From contig JASHUQ010000068.1 in NCBI GenBank assembly GCA_030039935.1, forward strand, positions 1-5,868: a stretch of DNA of 5,868 nt, written 5' to 3'. The DNA is from Microcaldota archaeon. Its GTDB lineage: Archaea; Micrarchaeota; Micrarchaeia; Micrarchaeales; Micrarchaeaceae. The notes under the pieces are model-generated. The model saw nothing but the letters and a program-made list of their open reading frames with translations, ran no database searches and was not told the DNA's origin. Positions within the stretch are counted from its first letter, which is position 1. The number at the start of each line of letters is the position of its first letter. The translations under genes were made by a program, and so were the position numbers. Below, piece by piece: positions 1 through 5,868 of the stretch.

Positions 1-693
1 GAAAGGGAGAAGAAACAGGTAAAGCTGAGATGGCCGATAAAAGGTGCCACAATAGAGACAAGCAGCGATTCGGTTCAGAACGCCCTTGAAAGGCTATCGC
101 CTCTTCTCCAATCATATGCAAATGTAAAGAATGTTAATGTCATAAAAGGGGCGGCGACAAAGAAGATTGTCAGGCCGATTTTCACAAAGATAGGGCCTGT
201 TTTCAAGAATAGCGCACAGGTTATTGCAGATGAGCTGCAAAAACAGGATGGAAGCAAAGTTCAGGAAGAGCTTGACAAGTTTGGAATCTACAAACTAAGG
301 ACGCGCTCTGGAGTGTTTGATATAATGCCGGATCATGTGATGATATCTGAAAACACTGTTGCAAAAGAGGGCATGGCGTTCAAGTATGGAATTGTTACTA
401 TTGACACAACGGAGAGCGAGGAGCTCAAGGAGGAGCTTGCCATAAGAGAAATATCAAGGAGAATACAGGTAATGAGGAAAGAGAAAGGAATGACAAAGAT
501 TGATCTTGTAGATGTTCACATAATGGCTTCAAAAAGCATAGAAGAGATTGCAAAGAAGAATGCCAATTCAATAAAGGGAAACGTGAGGGCAAAGCGCATT
601 ACTTTTGGAAACAAGCCGATTGACGGCTACCATGAGGCAGGAGCTGATGTGCTTGGAGACTCTATAAGAATTGGAATAAAGAAGGCGGATTAG
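1..693 (+). CDS. ileS: Isoleucyl-tRNA synthetase, C-terminal part (5' truncated by window edge)
   Basis: IleRS charges tRNA(Ile) with isoleucine in the cytoplasm. An open frame runs from base 1 to the TAG at 691-693, giving 230 residues. The Rossmann catalytic core, editing domain and HIGH/KMSKS motifs lie upstream of the window. What is visible matches the archaeal/eukaryotic IleRS tail. Residues 9-15 (LRWPIKG) begin the segment after the anticodon-binding helices, followed by SYANVKNVNVIKG and VRPIFTKIGP, equivalent to the family pattern of 'QANVKEV' then 'VKPDYRKLGP'. Residues 145-164 form the conserved helix ELAIREISRRIQVMRKEKGM, seen in the DUF5915-like C-terminal domain. The next gene is convergent and its stop codon directly abuts this one, so no room exists for a 3' spacer or terminator. 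A pyrimidine-rich stretch just past the stop (about 698-730) could end transcription, but it lies inside the opposing gene. ValRS and LeuRS were considered; the tail motifs favour IleRS. The internal GTG near 313 is not a start, because the upstream sequence is conserved IleRS. Confidence 0.9.
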   Translation, partial: EREKKQVKLRWPIKGATIETSSDSVQNALERLSPLLQSYANVKNVNVIKGAATKKIVRPIFTKIGPVFKNSAQVIADELQKQDGSKVQEELDKFGIYKLRTRSGVFDIMPDHVMISENTVAKEGMAFKYGIVTIDTTESEELKEELAIREISRRIQVMRKEKGMTKIDLVDVHIMASKSIEEIAKKNANSIKGNVRAKRITFGNKPIDGYHEAGADVLGDSIRIGIKKAD

Positions 694-906
694 CTAGCTT
701 TCCTCTTTCACCACACTTCCTTTTCTGTTCTTGAAAGCCATTCTCTTGTCCATGTTGCTCCAGCAGTCCTTGCAGATTACATACCTGTTTGTTTTCCTTA
801 TTCTTTGGGTGCTCTTCTCACAATTTTCGCATATCTTCCTGTTGCAGTAGTTGCACTGCTCCAGCCTGTACACTTCTCGCTTGCATCTTTCGCAAAGGAC
901 TGTCAT
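694..906 (-). CDS. Small eight-cysteine zinc-finger protein, function unknown
   Basis: A 70-residue basic protein from ATG 906-904 (starts MTVLCERCKREVY). Four CxxC pairs are visible: C5/C8 (CERC), C18/C21 (CNYC), C26/C29 (CENC) and C45/C48 (CKDC). The spacing C-x2-C-x9-C-x2-C-x4-C-x2-C-x15-C-x2-C is that of a two-zinc cross-brace or treble-clef fold such as FYVE-like fingers. I see no basic phosphoinositide-binding RRHHCR signature, so lipid binding is not implied. The rest is Lys/Arg-rich, which would suit nucleic-acid or ribosome contact (inference). An in-frame TTG at 918-916 would add four residues (74 aa); I prefer the ATG because it is the stronger codon and lies closer to the first cysteine pair. 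The gene points into the 3' end of ileS with adjoining stop codons, and is divergent from the methylthiotransferase gene. No signal peptide or membrane segment. The regular cysteine spacing makes a real gene likely although the family is not one I recognise. Confidence 0.75.
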   Translation of the reverse strand: MTVLCERCKREVYRLEQCNYCNRKICENCEKSTQRIRKTNRYVICKDCWSNMDKRMAFKNRKGSVVKEES

Positions 907-972
907 GTTCACACTCAATAACTAATAAAAGGCTTAGTTGCGATGGAATATCGAAACTAGACAAAAGTAGAT
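907..972. promoter_or_regulatory. Divergent intergenic region, probable bidirectional promoter
   Basis: These 66 bases separate the start of the zinc-finger gene (- strand) from the start of the methylthiotransferase gene (+ strand), so they should carry both promoters. Two AT-rich candidates for archaeal TATA boxes are visible. One is TTTTATTA read on the - strand (930-923), about 20 nt from the ATG at 906, a little close for a usual TATA-to-start distance. The other is GGAATATCG on the + strand (945-953), whose centre is about 24-27 nt before the tandem ATGs at 973/976, which would fit leaderless or nearly leaderless transcription. Neither is a strong consensus match, and no good Shine-Dalgarno precedes either gene. 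The region is assigned from gene orientation more than from motif quality. Confidence 0.4.
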
Positions 973-2247
973 ATGATGCAAGCATATATAAAAACTTATG
1001 GATGCACGCTCAACCAAGCAGATAGCGACATAATGGAATCGATACTGCAAAAATCTGGTATAGGAATATCCCGAAGCATGGATTCTTCCGATGTTGTTAT
1101 TATTAACACGTGCACTGTGAAGAAGCCAACAGAACAAAGGATACTAGACCAGCTGAAGAAGCTCGAAAAGGAAAAGAGAAGGATTGTTGTGACAGGATGC
1201 ATGGCCGGGGCAAACAGCGGCATAATAGAAAAATATGCGCCAAGCGCAAGCATTGTATCTACTGGCAACATGCAGGGCATATCTGAAATCGTAAACGCTG
1301 CTCATCAGGGAAGAAAAGTGACAGAAAATTCGTACACAAGAACAGATAGACTTCTTTTCTTCAACCCAAAAGAAAGTGTAATTGCAAAAGTGCCTGTAGC
1401 TGACGGATGTCTTTCATCTTGTTCTTTCTGCGAAACAAAGTTCGCAAGAGGACCGCTTAACAGTTTCTCAGAAGACCTGATACTCAATGCAATAGCAAAC
1501 AGCGCAAGGATTGGGGCAAAGGAAATACAGCTCACATCGCAGGATATGGGCGCTTATGGTGCAGATAGAAGAACAAACATTGCACTGTTGATGAAGAAGA
1601 TATCACTAATAGATGGTGGTTTCAGGGTAAGGATAGGCATGCTGAATCCAGAGCATCTTCCAAAATATTTTGATGAATTCATAGAAGCGATGCACAGCGA
1701 TAGGTTCTACAAATTTGTGCATCTTCCGGTGCAATCTGGCAGCAATGCTGTTCTAAGAGAAATGAGAAGAATGTACAATATTGAACAGTTTTCCGATTAT
1801 GTAGACCGATTAAGAAAGGCAATACCTGGCATTACAGTAGAAACAGATGTTATTGTCGGATACCCGACAGAGACAGAGTCAGATTTCGATGCGAGCCTCG
1901 AGTTTGTGAAGAGCGTAAAGCCAGACGTCACAAACATATCGAAATTCTCAAAAAGGCACAATGCAACCGCATCGAAACTAAAAGGTATTTCAACTGAAGA
2001 AATGGTTAGAAGAAGTCTTGAAATGTCAAGAACCGTAAGGGCTGTGCAAAAAGGGATAAATGACAGGTTTATAGATATGAATATAGACACACTAATAACA
2101 GAGAATGCAAGCAAATCCATGAACGGAAGAAGCAATTCTTACAAGCAAGTCGTGATAAACGAGCCTAAAGGAAAAGTCGTAGGAGACAGAGTTGATGCAA
2201 AGATATATGCAGTTTCTTCAAACGTCCTTTATGGAAAGCTAAATTAG
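973..2247 (+). CDS. tRNA t6A37 methylthiotransferase (MtaB/CDKAL1 type, radical SAM)
   Basis: This enzyme adds a methylthio group to C2 of N6-threonylcarbamoyladenosine at position 37 of tRNAs reading ANN codons, forming ms2t6A, using SAM and two iron-sulfur clusters. The 424-residue protein has the complete family architecture. The N-terminal MTTase domain opens with IKTYGCTLNQADSD and carries cluster cysteines C11, C47 (INTCTV) and C76 (VTGCM). The radical SAM domain has C146-x3-C150-x2-C153 in DGCLSSCSFCETKFARG, then LTSQDMGAYGAD (188-198), HLPVQSGSNAVLREMRR (250-266) and TDVIVGYPTETESDF (291-305). The last 60 residues or so (about 365-424) fit a TRAM RNA-binding domain, with GDRVDAKIYAVSSNVLYGKL at the end. 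The YGCTLNQADSD signature separates the archaeal/eukaryotic t6A group from bacterial MiaB and RimO. Two ATGs in a row (973 and 976) make the first residue uncertain by one. The gene leads a close-packed set with gatD and gatE; only 4 bp separate it from gatD. Length and motifs look intact. Confidence 0.94.
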   Translation: MMQAYIKTYGCTLNQADSDIMESILQKSGIGISRSMDSSDVVIINTCTVKKPTEQRILDQLKKLEKEKRRIVVTGCMAGANSGIIEKYAPSASIVSTGNMQGISEIVNAAHQGRKVTENSYTRTDRLLFFNPKESVIAKVPVADGCLSSCSFCETKFARGPLNSFSEDLILNAIANSARIGAKEIQLTSQDMGAYGADRRTNIALLMKKISLIDGGFRVRIGMLNPEHLPKYFDEFIEAMHSDRFYKFVHLPVQSGSNAVLREMRRMYNIEQFSDYVDRLRKAIPGITVETDVIVGYPTETESDFDASLEFVKSVKPDVTNISKFSKRHNATASKLKGISTEEMVRRSLEMSRTVRAVQKGINDRFIDMNIDTLITENASKSMNGRSNSYKQVVINEPKGKVVGDRVDAKIYAVSSNVLYGKLN

Positions 2248-2251
2248 TGGT

Positions 2252-3589
2252 ATGATGTACTCTGGAGAAATAGGGAAAAAACTCAAGGAACTTGGAATAA
2301 ATCCTGGAGACAAGATCAAGGTCGAATATGACAACGTTGAGATAGAGGGAGAGCTGATGCCGAAGACAGAGTTCGGCAGCCCAGATACAATAATAGTAAA
2401 GCTCAAGAATGGGTATAATGTCGGCATAGGTTTCAAGAATTCAAGAATAACAAAAGTGAGTTCTGGAAAAGGAATTCCAGAGTTTCCCAAAGCGTCTATG
2501 AAACCAGATCCAAAACTCCCAAAGGTTTCCCTAATTTACACGGGAGGAACAATAGGAAGCAAAATCGACTACAAAACCGGCGGTGTGGAAGAGTCAAAGA
2601 TGAGCCCAGAAGAGCTTTTGTACATAGTTCCAGAGCTATCGAAGATAGCAAGAATAGTAATAAGGAACCCATTCAGCATACCAAGCGAGGAGATGTCGCA
2701 TTCTGAATGGAAGACAATTGCAAATGAGGTTGCAAAGGAATTAAACGACGGGGCAAGAGGAGTTGTGGTCACAATGGGAACTGATACAATGCACTACCTC
2801 TCATCTGCGCTCAGCTTTATGCTTAACAACCTCAATGCACCTGTTGTTGTAACCGGTGCGCAAAGGAGCTCTGACAGAGGATCTAGCGACGCATTTGTCA
2901 ATCTCATTTGTTCTGTTCAGATAGCCGCAAAGTCCAACATTGCAGAAGTTGGCGTGTGCATGCATGCCACAAGCTCTGATGATCAGTGCCATTTCATAAA
3001 GGGAACAAAAGTAAGGAAGATGCATTCATCAAGGAGGGATGCGTTTAGACCTATAAACGACAGGGCGATTGCACATGTAACAAAGGAAGGAGAAATAAAA
3101 TACGCAGAAAATTACAGCAAAATATCATCTAAAAAAACAAAGCTTTCTGCAAAGACTGATTTTGACAGCAAGATAGCTATTGTAAAAGTGTTTCCAGGAT
3201 CCGATCCCACAATACTCGACTTCTATATTGACAAAGGATACGACGGATTCATAATAGAGGCTACGGGCTTGGGCCATGTGCCAACCAACCCAAGCAAAAA
3301 AGAATACTCATGGATTCCAAGCATAAAGAAAGCGATTGCAAAAGGCGCGATAGTAGGAATTACAACACAAACTCTATACGGAAGAGTAAATCCAAATGTT
3401 TATACTAACCTTAGAATAGTTTCTGGAACAGGAGCAATATACTGCGAAGACATGCTTCCAGAAACCGCATTTGTAAAACTTGGATGGCTTCTTGCAAACT
3501 ATGACAAGAAAAAGGCAAAGGAGCTCCTAAACAAGAACCTTGCTGGAGAAATAAACGAAAGGATAAACTATGATGAATTCCTTTTGTGA
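2252..3589 (+). CDS. gatD: Glu-tRNA(Gln) amidotransferase subunit D
   Basis: GatD is the asparaginase-like glutaminase of the archaeal GatDE amidotransferase. It releases ammonia from an amide donor (Gln or Asn), and GatE uses it to convert Glu-tRNA(Gln) to Gln-tRNA(Gln). The protein has 445 residues, normal for the family. Residues 1-70 or so form the small N-terminal barrel domain that plain L-asparaginases lack (KIKVEYDNVEIEGELMPKTE). The asparaginase fold follows. IYTGGTIGSK (95-104) holds the presumed nucleophile T100, VTMGTDTMHY (173-182) holds T177 and D178, and TGAQRSSDRGSSDA (201-214) is typical. The catalytic lysine is probably K256 in VRKMHSSRRDAF, by alignment with the asparaginase K-x-N-T site. 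EATGLGHVP (336-344) is the usual late motif. Two consecutive ATGs (2252, 2255) leave the start uncertain by one codon. It lies 4 bp after the methylthiotransferase stop and directly before gatE, which supports GatD over a free asparaginase. Confidence 0.95.
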   Translation: MMYSGEIGKKLKELGINPGDKIKVEYDNVEIEGELMPKTEFGSPDTIIVKLKNGYNVGIGFKNSRITKVSSGKGIPEFPKASMKPDPKLPKVSLIYTGGTIGSKIDYKTGGVEESKMSPEELLYIVPELSKIARIVIRNPFSIPSEEMSHSEWKTIANEVAKELNDGARGVVVTMGTDTMHYLSSALSFMLNNLNAPVVVTGAQRSSDRGSSDAFVNLICSVQIAAKSNIAEVGVCMHATSSDDQCHFIKGTKVRKMHSSRRDAFRPINDRAIAHVTKEGEIKYAENYSKISSKKTKLSAKTDFDSKIAIVKVFPGSDPTILDFYIDKGYDGFIIEATGLGHVPTNPSKKEYSWIPSIKKAIAKGAIVGITTQTLYGRVNPNVYTNLRIVSGTGAIYCEDMLPETAFVKLGWLLANYDKKKAKELLNKNLAGEINERINYDEFLL

Positions 3590-3591
3590 TC
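3586..3591 (+). promoter_or_regulatory. Probable Shine-Dalgarno of gatE, overlapping the gatD stop
   Basis: GTGATC matches six bases of the extended archaeal Shine-Dalgarno AGGAGGTGATCC, complementary to the usual 16S 3' end. It ends 2 nt before the ATG at 3594, so the GTG is 5 nt from the start, the spacing expected when this portion of the motif pairs. The gatD stop codon TGA (3587-3589) lies inside it, which would couple gatE initiation to gatD termination. It is a short match and could be chance. It supports the 3594 start over the in-frame ATG at 3570. Confidence 0.4.
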
Positions 3592-3593
3592 AT

Positions 3594-5447
3594 ATGTCAG
3601 AATATCACGATTACTACAAGAAAATAGGGTTCATGTGCGGGCTTGAGATACATCAAAGGCTTGCAACGGCGGAGAAGCTGTTCTGCAAGTGCCCGACAAA
3701 CATAATCGAGATGGTGGAAAAGGAGCCAATGTCTGCGCACAGATATCAAAGGGCTGTCGCGGGAGAAATGGGCTTAGTAGACGTGAGCGCTGCATTTGAG
3801 CAGCAGAAACAAAAGAGATTTCTTTACAAAATACCAAACTCGTATTCCTGCCTTGTTGAGATAGATGAAGAACCACCACACGAAATGAACAGAGAAGCTT
3901 TTATGATCGCACTATCATTTGCCAAAGCAATGGAAATGAGAATCGTTGATGAGATACAACCTATGAGAAAAGCTGTTGTTGATGGTAGCGACCCAAGCGC
4001 TTTTCAAAGAACAGCGATGGTAGGTTTTGATGGCAAAATAAAAGTAAATGAAACTGTTGTCAATATTCCGTCAATGTTTCTGGAAGAGGAATCATGCGGA
4101 ATAGAATCAGGAAACAGCATAGAGACAACATATTCATTGAATAGAATGGGAGTTCCTCTGGTAGAGATAGACACAGATCCATACATTAGGTCGCCAAAAG
4201 ATGCGAAGGAAATTGCGCTCTACATAGGAACTCTTATGAGAATATCAGGATTTGTTCAAAGAGGAATAGGGTCTGTAAGGCAAGACGTAAATGTTTCAAT
4301 AAAAGATGGGGCAAGGGTTGAGATAAAAGGGCTTCAAGAAATAGAGTCTGTTGACAAGTTCATAGATAATGAAGTAAAAAGACAGCAGGAGCTCCTTAAG
4401 ATAAGAGATCAATTGAAAAAAAGCGGAGCATCTGTCACTGAAATTGTTGATGTAACTGATGTATTCACTAGAACAAAGGCGCAGATAATAAGAAATCAGG
4501 TAGACAAGAAAGGAGTTGTAATGGGATTTAGATTAAAGGGATTCAAAGGATTCCTAGGAAAAGAAATAAGCGAGAAAAGAAGGCTTGGAACAGAGATAAG
4601 CGATTATGCAAAGGCTGCAAACATAAAAGGGATAATACACAGTGATGAAGATCTTCTCAAGTATGGAATAACTCCAAATGAGGTAGCGCAGCTTTCAAAG
4701 AAGCTCTCTCTTGGACCAAACGACGCATTCATCATAGTTGCAGGAAGTCAAAGCGATGCAAGAAATGCCGCAGTCCTTGCAAAAGGAAGAGCAGAACAAG
4801 CAATAATATCTGTTCCTTTAGAGACAAGAGGTGCAGTAACAGACGGGACATTTACAACAAGGTTCCTGAGGCCGCTACCGGGAGGCTCAAGAATGTATCC
4901 TGAGACTGACGCAAGGCCAATACTGGTAACAAAGGATGCGGTAAAGGAGGCAGAATCGAATTCGCCAAACCTCGAAAAAGAAAAGGCATTCCTTATGAAG
5001 CATGTGAAGAATAATGATGTTGTCGACCAGCTCATTAGATCTACAAGGCTGCAACTGTTCAAGAGCCTAATGGGGGACACTAGCGCTGATCCTCAGTTTA
5101 TTGCGAATGTGATACTCCAGAAATTCACTGAACTTAAGAGATATGGGTTTGATGTAGAATCGATAAGCGACGAGAGGCTTGTCGAGATGTTTGACCTTTA
5201 CAAAAATAAAAGGATAACAAAGCAAGCAATAGACGAGATTCTCAAGAGCCTTGCGAAGATGGATCAGAGCGTAAATGAAATAGTAAAGAAAGAGCACCTG
5301 GAAAGGATGACCGACTTGAACCTAAAGAAATTAATAGAAAAAGAGAAGAAAGAGGGCAAAGTAAGCAAAGAGGAACTAAGAAATAGGATAATGTCGAAGT
5401 ACAGGCTCAATGTTGATGGAAGCGAGCTGAACTCCCTTATCATATGA
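3594..5447 (+). CDS. gatE: Glu-tRNA(Gln) amidotransferase subunit E
   Basis: GatE phosphorylates the glutamate on Glu-tRNA(Gln) with ATP and amidates it with ammonia from GatD, completing the archaeal route to Gln-tRNA(Gln). From the ATG at 3594 the protein has 617 residues, normal for GatE. The GatB/E kinase core shows GLEIHQRL (16-23), LFCKCPTNI (29-37), CLVEIDEEPPHEMNREAF (86-103) and the signature SLNRMGVPLVEIDTDP (181-196), followed by GSVRQDVNVSIKDG (226-239) and RVEIKGLQEIESV (241-253). Residues of about 285-440 hold the AspRS-like GAD-type insertion that marks GatE and is absent from GatB, with SVPLETRGA and LPGGSRMYPETD near its end. A helical YqeY-like tail for tRNA binding follows (about 460-617), ending in a lysine-rich stretch. 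In-frame ATGs at 3570 and 3573 would add up to eight residues (MMNSFCDH) and overlap gatD by 20 bp. I prefer 3594, just past the gatD stop, because GatE normally begins shortly before GLEIH and a Shine-Dalgarno-like GTGATC precedes it. The last codons overlap the opposing peptidase gene. Confidence 0.95.
   Translation: MSEYHDYYKKIGFMCGLEIHQRLATAEKLFCKCPTNIIEMVEKEPMSAHRYQRAVAGEMGLVDVSAAFEQQKQKRFLYKIPNSYSCLVEIDEEPPHEMNREAFMIALSFAKAMEMRIVDEIQPMRKAVVDGSDPSAFQRTAMVGFDGKIKVNETVVNIPSMFLEEESCGIESGNSIETTYSLNRMGVPLVEIDTDPYIRSPKDAKEIALYIGTLMRISGFVQRGIGSVRQDVNVSIKDGARVEIKGLQEIESVDKFIDNEVKRQQELLKIRDQLKKSGASVTEIVDVTDVFTRTKAQIIRNQVDKKGVVMGFRLKGFKGFLGKEISEKRRLGTEISDYAKAANIKGIIHSDEDLLKYGITPNEVAQLSKKLSLGPNDAFIIVAGSQSDARNAAVLAKGRAEQAIISVPLETRGAVTDGTFTTRFLRPLPGGSRMYPETDARPILVTKDAVKEAESNSPNLEKEKAFLMKHVKNNDVVDQLIRSTRLQLFKSLMGDTSADPQFIANVILQKFTELKRYGFDVESISDERLVEMFDLYKNKRITKQAIDEILKSLAKMDQSVNEIVKKEHLERMTDLNLKKLIEKEKKEGKVSKEELRNRIMSKYRLNVDGSELNSLII
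5440..5447. other. Convergent stop-codon overlap of gatE and the M24 peptidase gene (palindrome TCATATGA)
   Basis: The eight bases are a perfect palindrome that contains both stops: TGA on the + strand (5445-5447, gatE) and TGA on the - strand (5442-5440, peptidase). The two reading frames overlap here by 8 bp. No hairpin with a T-tract accompanies it, so neither gene has a separate terminator in the window. Confidence 0.85.
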
Positions 5448-5868
5448 AAACTCCGCCATTCTTGGTCACTACAACATCATCTTCTATCCTCACTCCCCCA
5501 AACCCTTCTATGTATATTCCTGGCTCGTCGCTGAACACCATGTTTTCTTGTATTCTGTCCTTGAACCCAGGCCTAAGGTTTGGCCCGAGATCATGCACAT
5601 CTATTCCTATTCCATGGCCCAATCCATGCGAGAACTTTCCTTTATATCTTCCGTTAAACGCATGATCAATGAACTCTTGCGCTTTGAAATGCGGCACCTC
5701 GCATCTTACCCCGGGCCGTATATACTCCAATGCAATCTGCTGGGCCATTTTCACGGTCTCGTAAATCTCCATCATTCTTCTGTACTTCTCTGATTTCTTG
5801 TCTGGCCTGAAAATAAAGGTCCTTGTTAGGTCTGAACAGTAATTGCCCATTCTTGCTCCGCAGTCTAT
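5440..5868 (-). CDS. M24 family metallopeptidase, Xaa-Pro dipeptidase-like, C-terminal part (5' truncated by window edge)
   Basis: A cytosolic pita-bread metalloprotease, most like Xaa-Pro dipeptidase/aminopeptidase (PepQ/PepP group), which would cleave peptides next to proline. Reading leftward from base 5868 the frame is open for 142 residues to the TGA at 5442-5440; the N-terminal domain and the start are outside the window. All five dinuclear-metal ligands of the M24 fold can be placed: D2 and D13 in IDCGARMGNYCSDLTRTF, H85 in HGLGHGIGIDVHD, E115 in SDEPGIYIEG and E129 in GVRIEDDVVVT. H81 and H92 are the conserved accessory histidines. The catalytic half therefore looks intact. Methionine aminopeptidase is less likely, because the CSDLTRTF and HGLGHGIGIDVHD forms are those of the prolidase/Xaa-Pro branch; creatinase relatives cannot be excluded without the N-terminal domain. 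It converges on gatE with an 8 bp overlap of coding ends. Apparent open frames on the + strand here are shadows of this gene. Confidence 0.9.
   Translation of the reverse strand: MDCGARMGNYCSDLTRTFIFRPDKKSEKYRRMMEIYETVKMAQQIALEYIRPGVRCEVPHFKAQEFIDHAFNGRYKGKFSHGLGHGIGIDVHDLGPNLRPGFKDRIQENMVFSDEPGIYIEGFGGVRIEDDVVVTKNGGVFI

Noticed and set aside
313..693. A separate 126-residue gene starting at GTG 313
   Set aside because: The same frame is open back to base 1 and the upstream residues (LRWPIKG, ANVKNV, VRPIFTKIGP) are conserved IleRS sequence, so this is the tail of ileS and not a gene of its own.
789..1137. Open frames on both strands across the zinc-protein/methylthiotransferase boundary
   Set aside because: They are cysteine- or tyrosine-rich shadows of the two real genes, cross the likely promoter region and show no family features.
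2252..3589. A free type I/II L-asparaginase in place of GatD
   Set aside because: The N-terminal barrel extension of about 90 residues before the TGGT motif, the KMHSSRRDAF segment and direct adjacency to gatE all indicate GatD.
5280..5400. The lysine/glutamate-rich end of gatE as a frameshift or low-quality region
   Set aside because: The frame is continuous, and a charged helical tail is normal for the YqeY-like C-terminal domain of GatB/GatE.
3594..5447. Bacterial-type GatB
   Set aside because: The core is shared with GatB, but the inserted AspRS-like domain at about residues 285-440 and the total length of about 617 residues are those of GatE.
5444..5665. A + strand open frame beginning right after the gatE end
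   Set aside because: It is antisense to the M24 peptidase gene, whose opposite-strand protein contains all five metal ligands; the + strand translation is a low-complexity shadow with no recognisable motif.
1..5868. CRISPR array, tRNA genes, insertion sequence or phage remnants
   Set aside because: I looked for regularly spaced direct repeats, tRNA-like cloverleaf segments, transposase motifs and terminal inverted repeats and saw none; nearly every base is explained by the six genes.

Overview
The window reads as a densely packed archaeal chromosome segment. The archaeal assignment rests on the genes. GatD and GatE, the archaea-specific tRNA-dependent amidotransferase subunits, sit side by side. 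Next to them is an archaeal/eukaryotic-type t6A37 methylthiotransferase, and the partial IleRS tail is of archaeal type. The DNA leans AT-rich, with heavy use of ATA for Ile and AGA/AGG for Arg. The near absence of intergenic DNA would suit a small-genome lineage such as a DPANN archaeon, but the sequence alone does not fix the phylum.

Layout, left to right. (1) Positions 1-693, + strand: the last 230 codons of isoleucyl-tRNA synthetase (ileS), with the 5' part outside the window. (2) Positions 694-906, - strand: a small eight-cysteine zinc-binding protein of unknown function whose stop codon abuts the ileS stop. (3) About 907-972: a short divergent intergenic region that must hold the start signals for the zinc protein and for the rightward gene set. 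(4) Positions 973-5447, + strand: three tightly spaced genes, a tRNA methylthiotransferase (MtaB/CDKAL1 type), gatD and gatE, probably one transcription unit. (5) Positions 5440-5868, - strand: the C-terminal half of an M24 family metallopeptidase (Xaa-Pro dipeptidase type), converging on and overlapping the end of gatE by 8 bp.

Functionally the window is mostly about tRNA quality and decoding. IleRS charges tRNA(Ile). The methylthiotransferase converts t6A37 to ms2t6A37 in tRNAs that read ANN codons. GatDE turns Glu-tRNA(Gln) into Gln-tRNA(Gln), the archaeal indirect route to glutaminyl-tRNA. The peptidase and the zinc protein have no evident mechanistic link to this.

I found no RNA gene, CRISPR array, mobile element or obvious horizontally acquired island. 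No clear new system is visible. The points that deserve a second look are the unassigned zinc protein with a cross-brace cysteine spacing, the stop-to-stop convergent junctions, and the start-site context of the three rightward genes.
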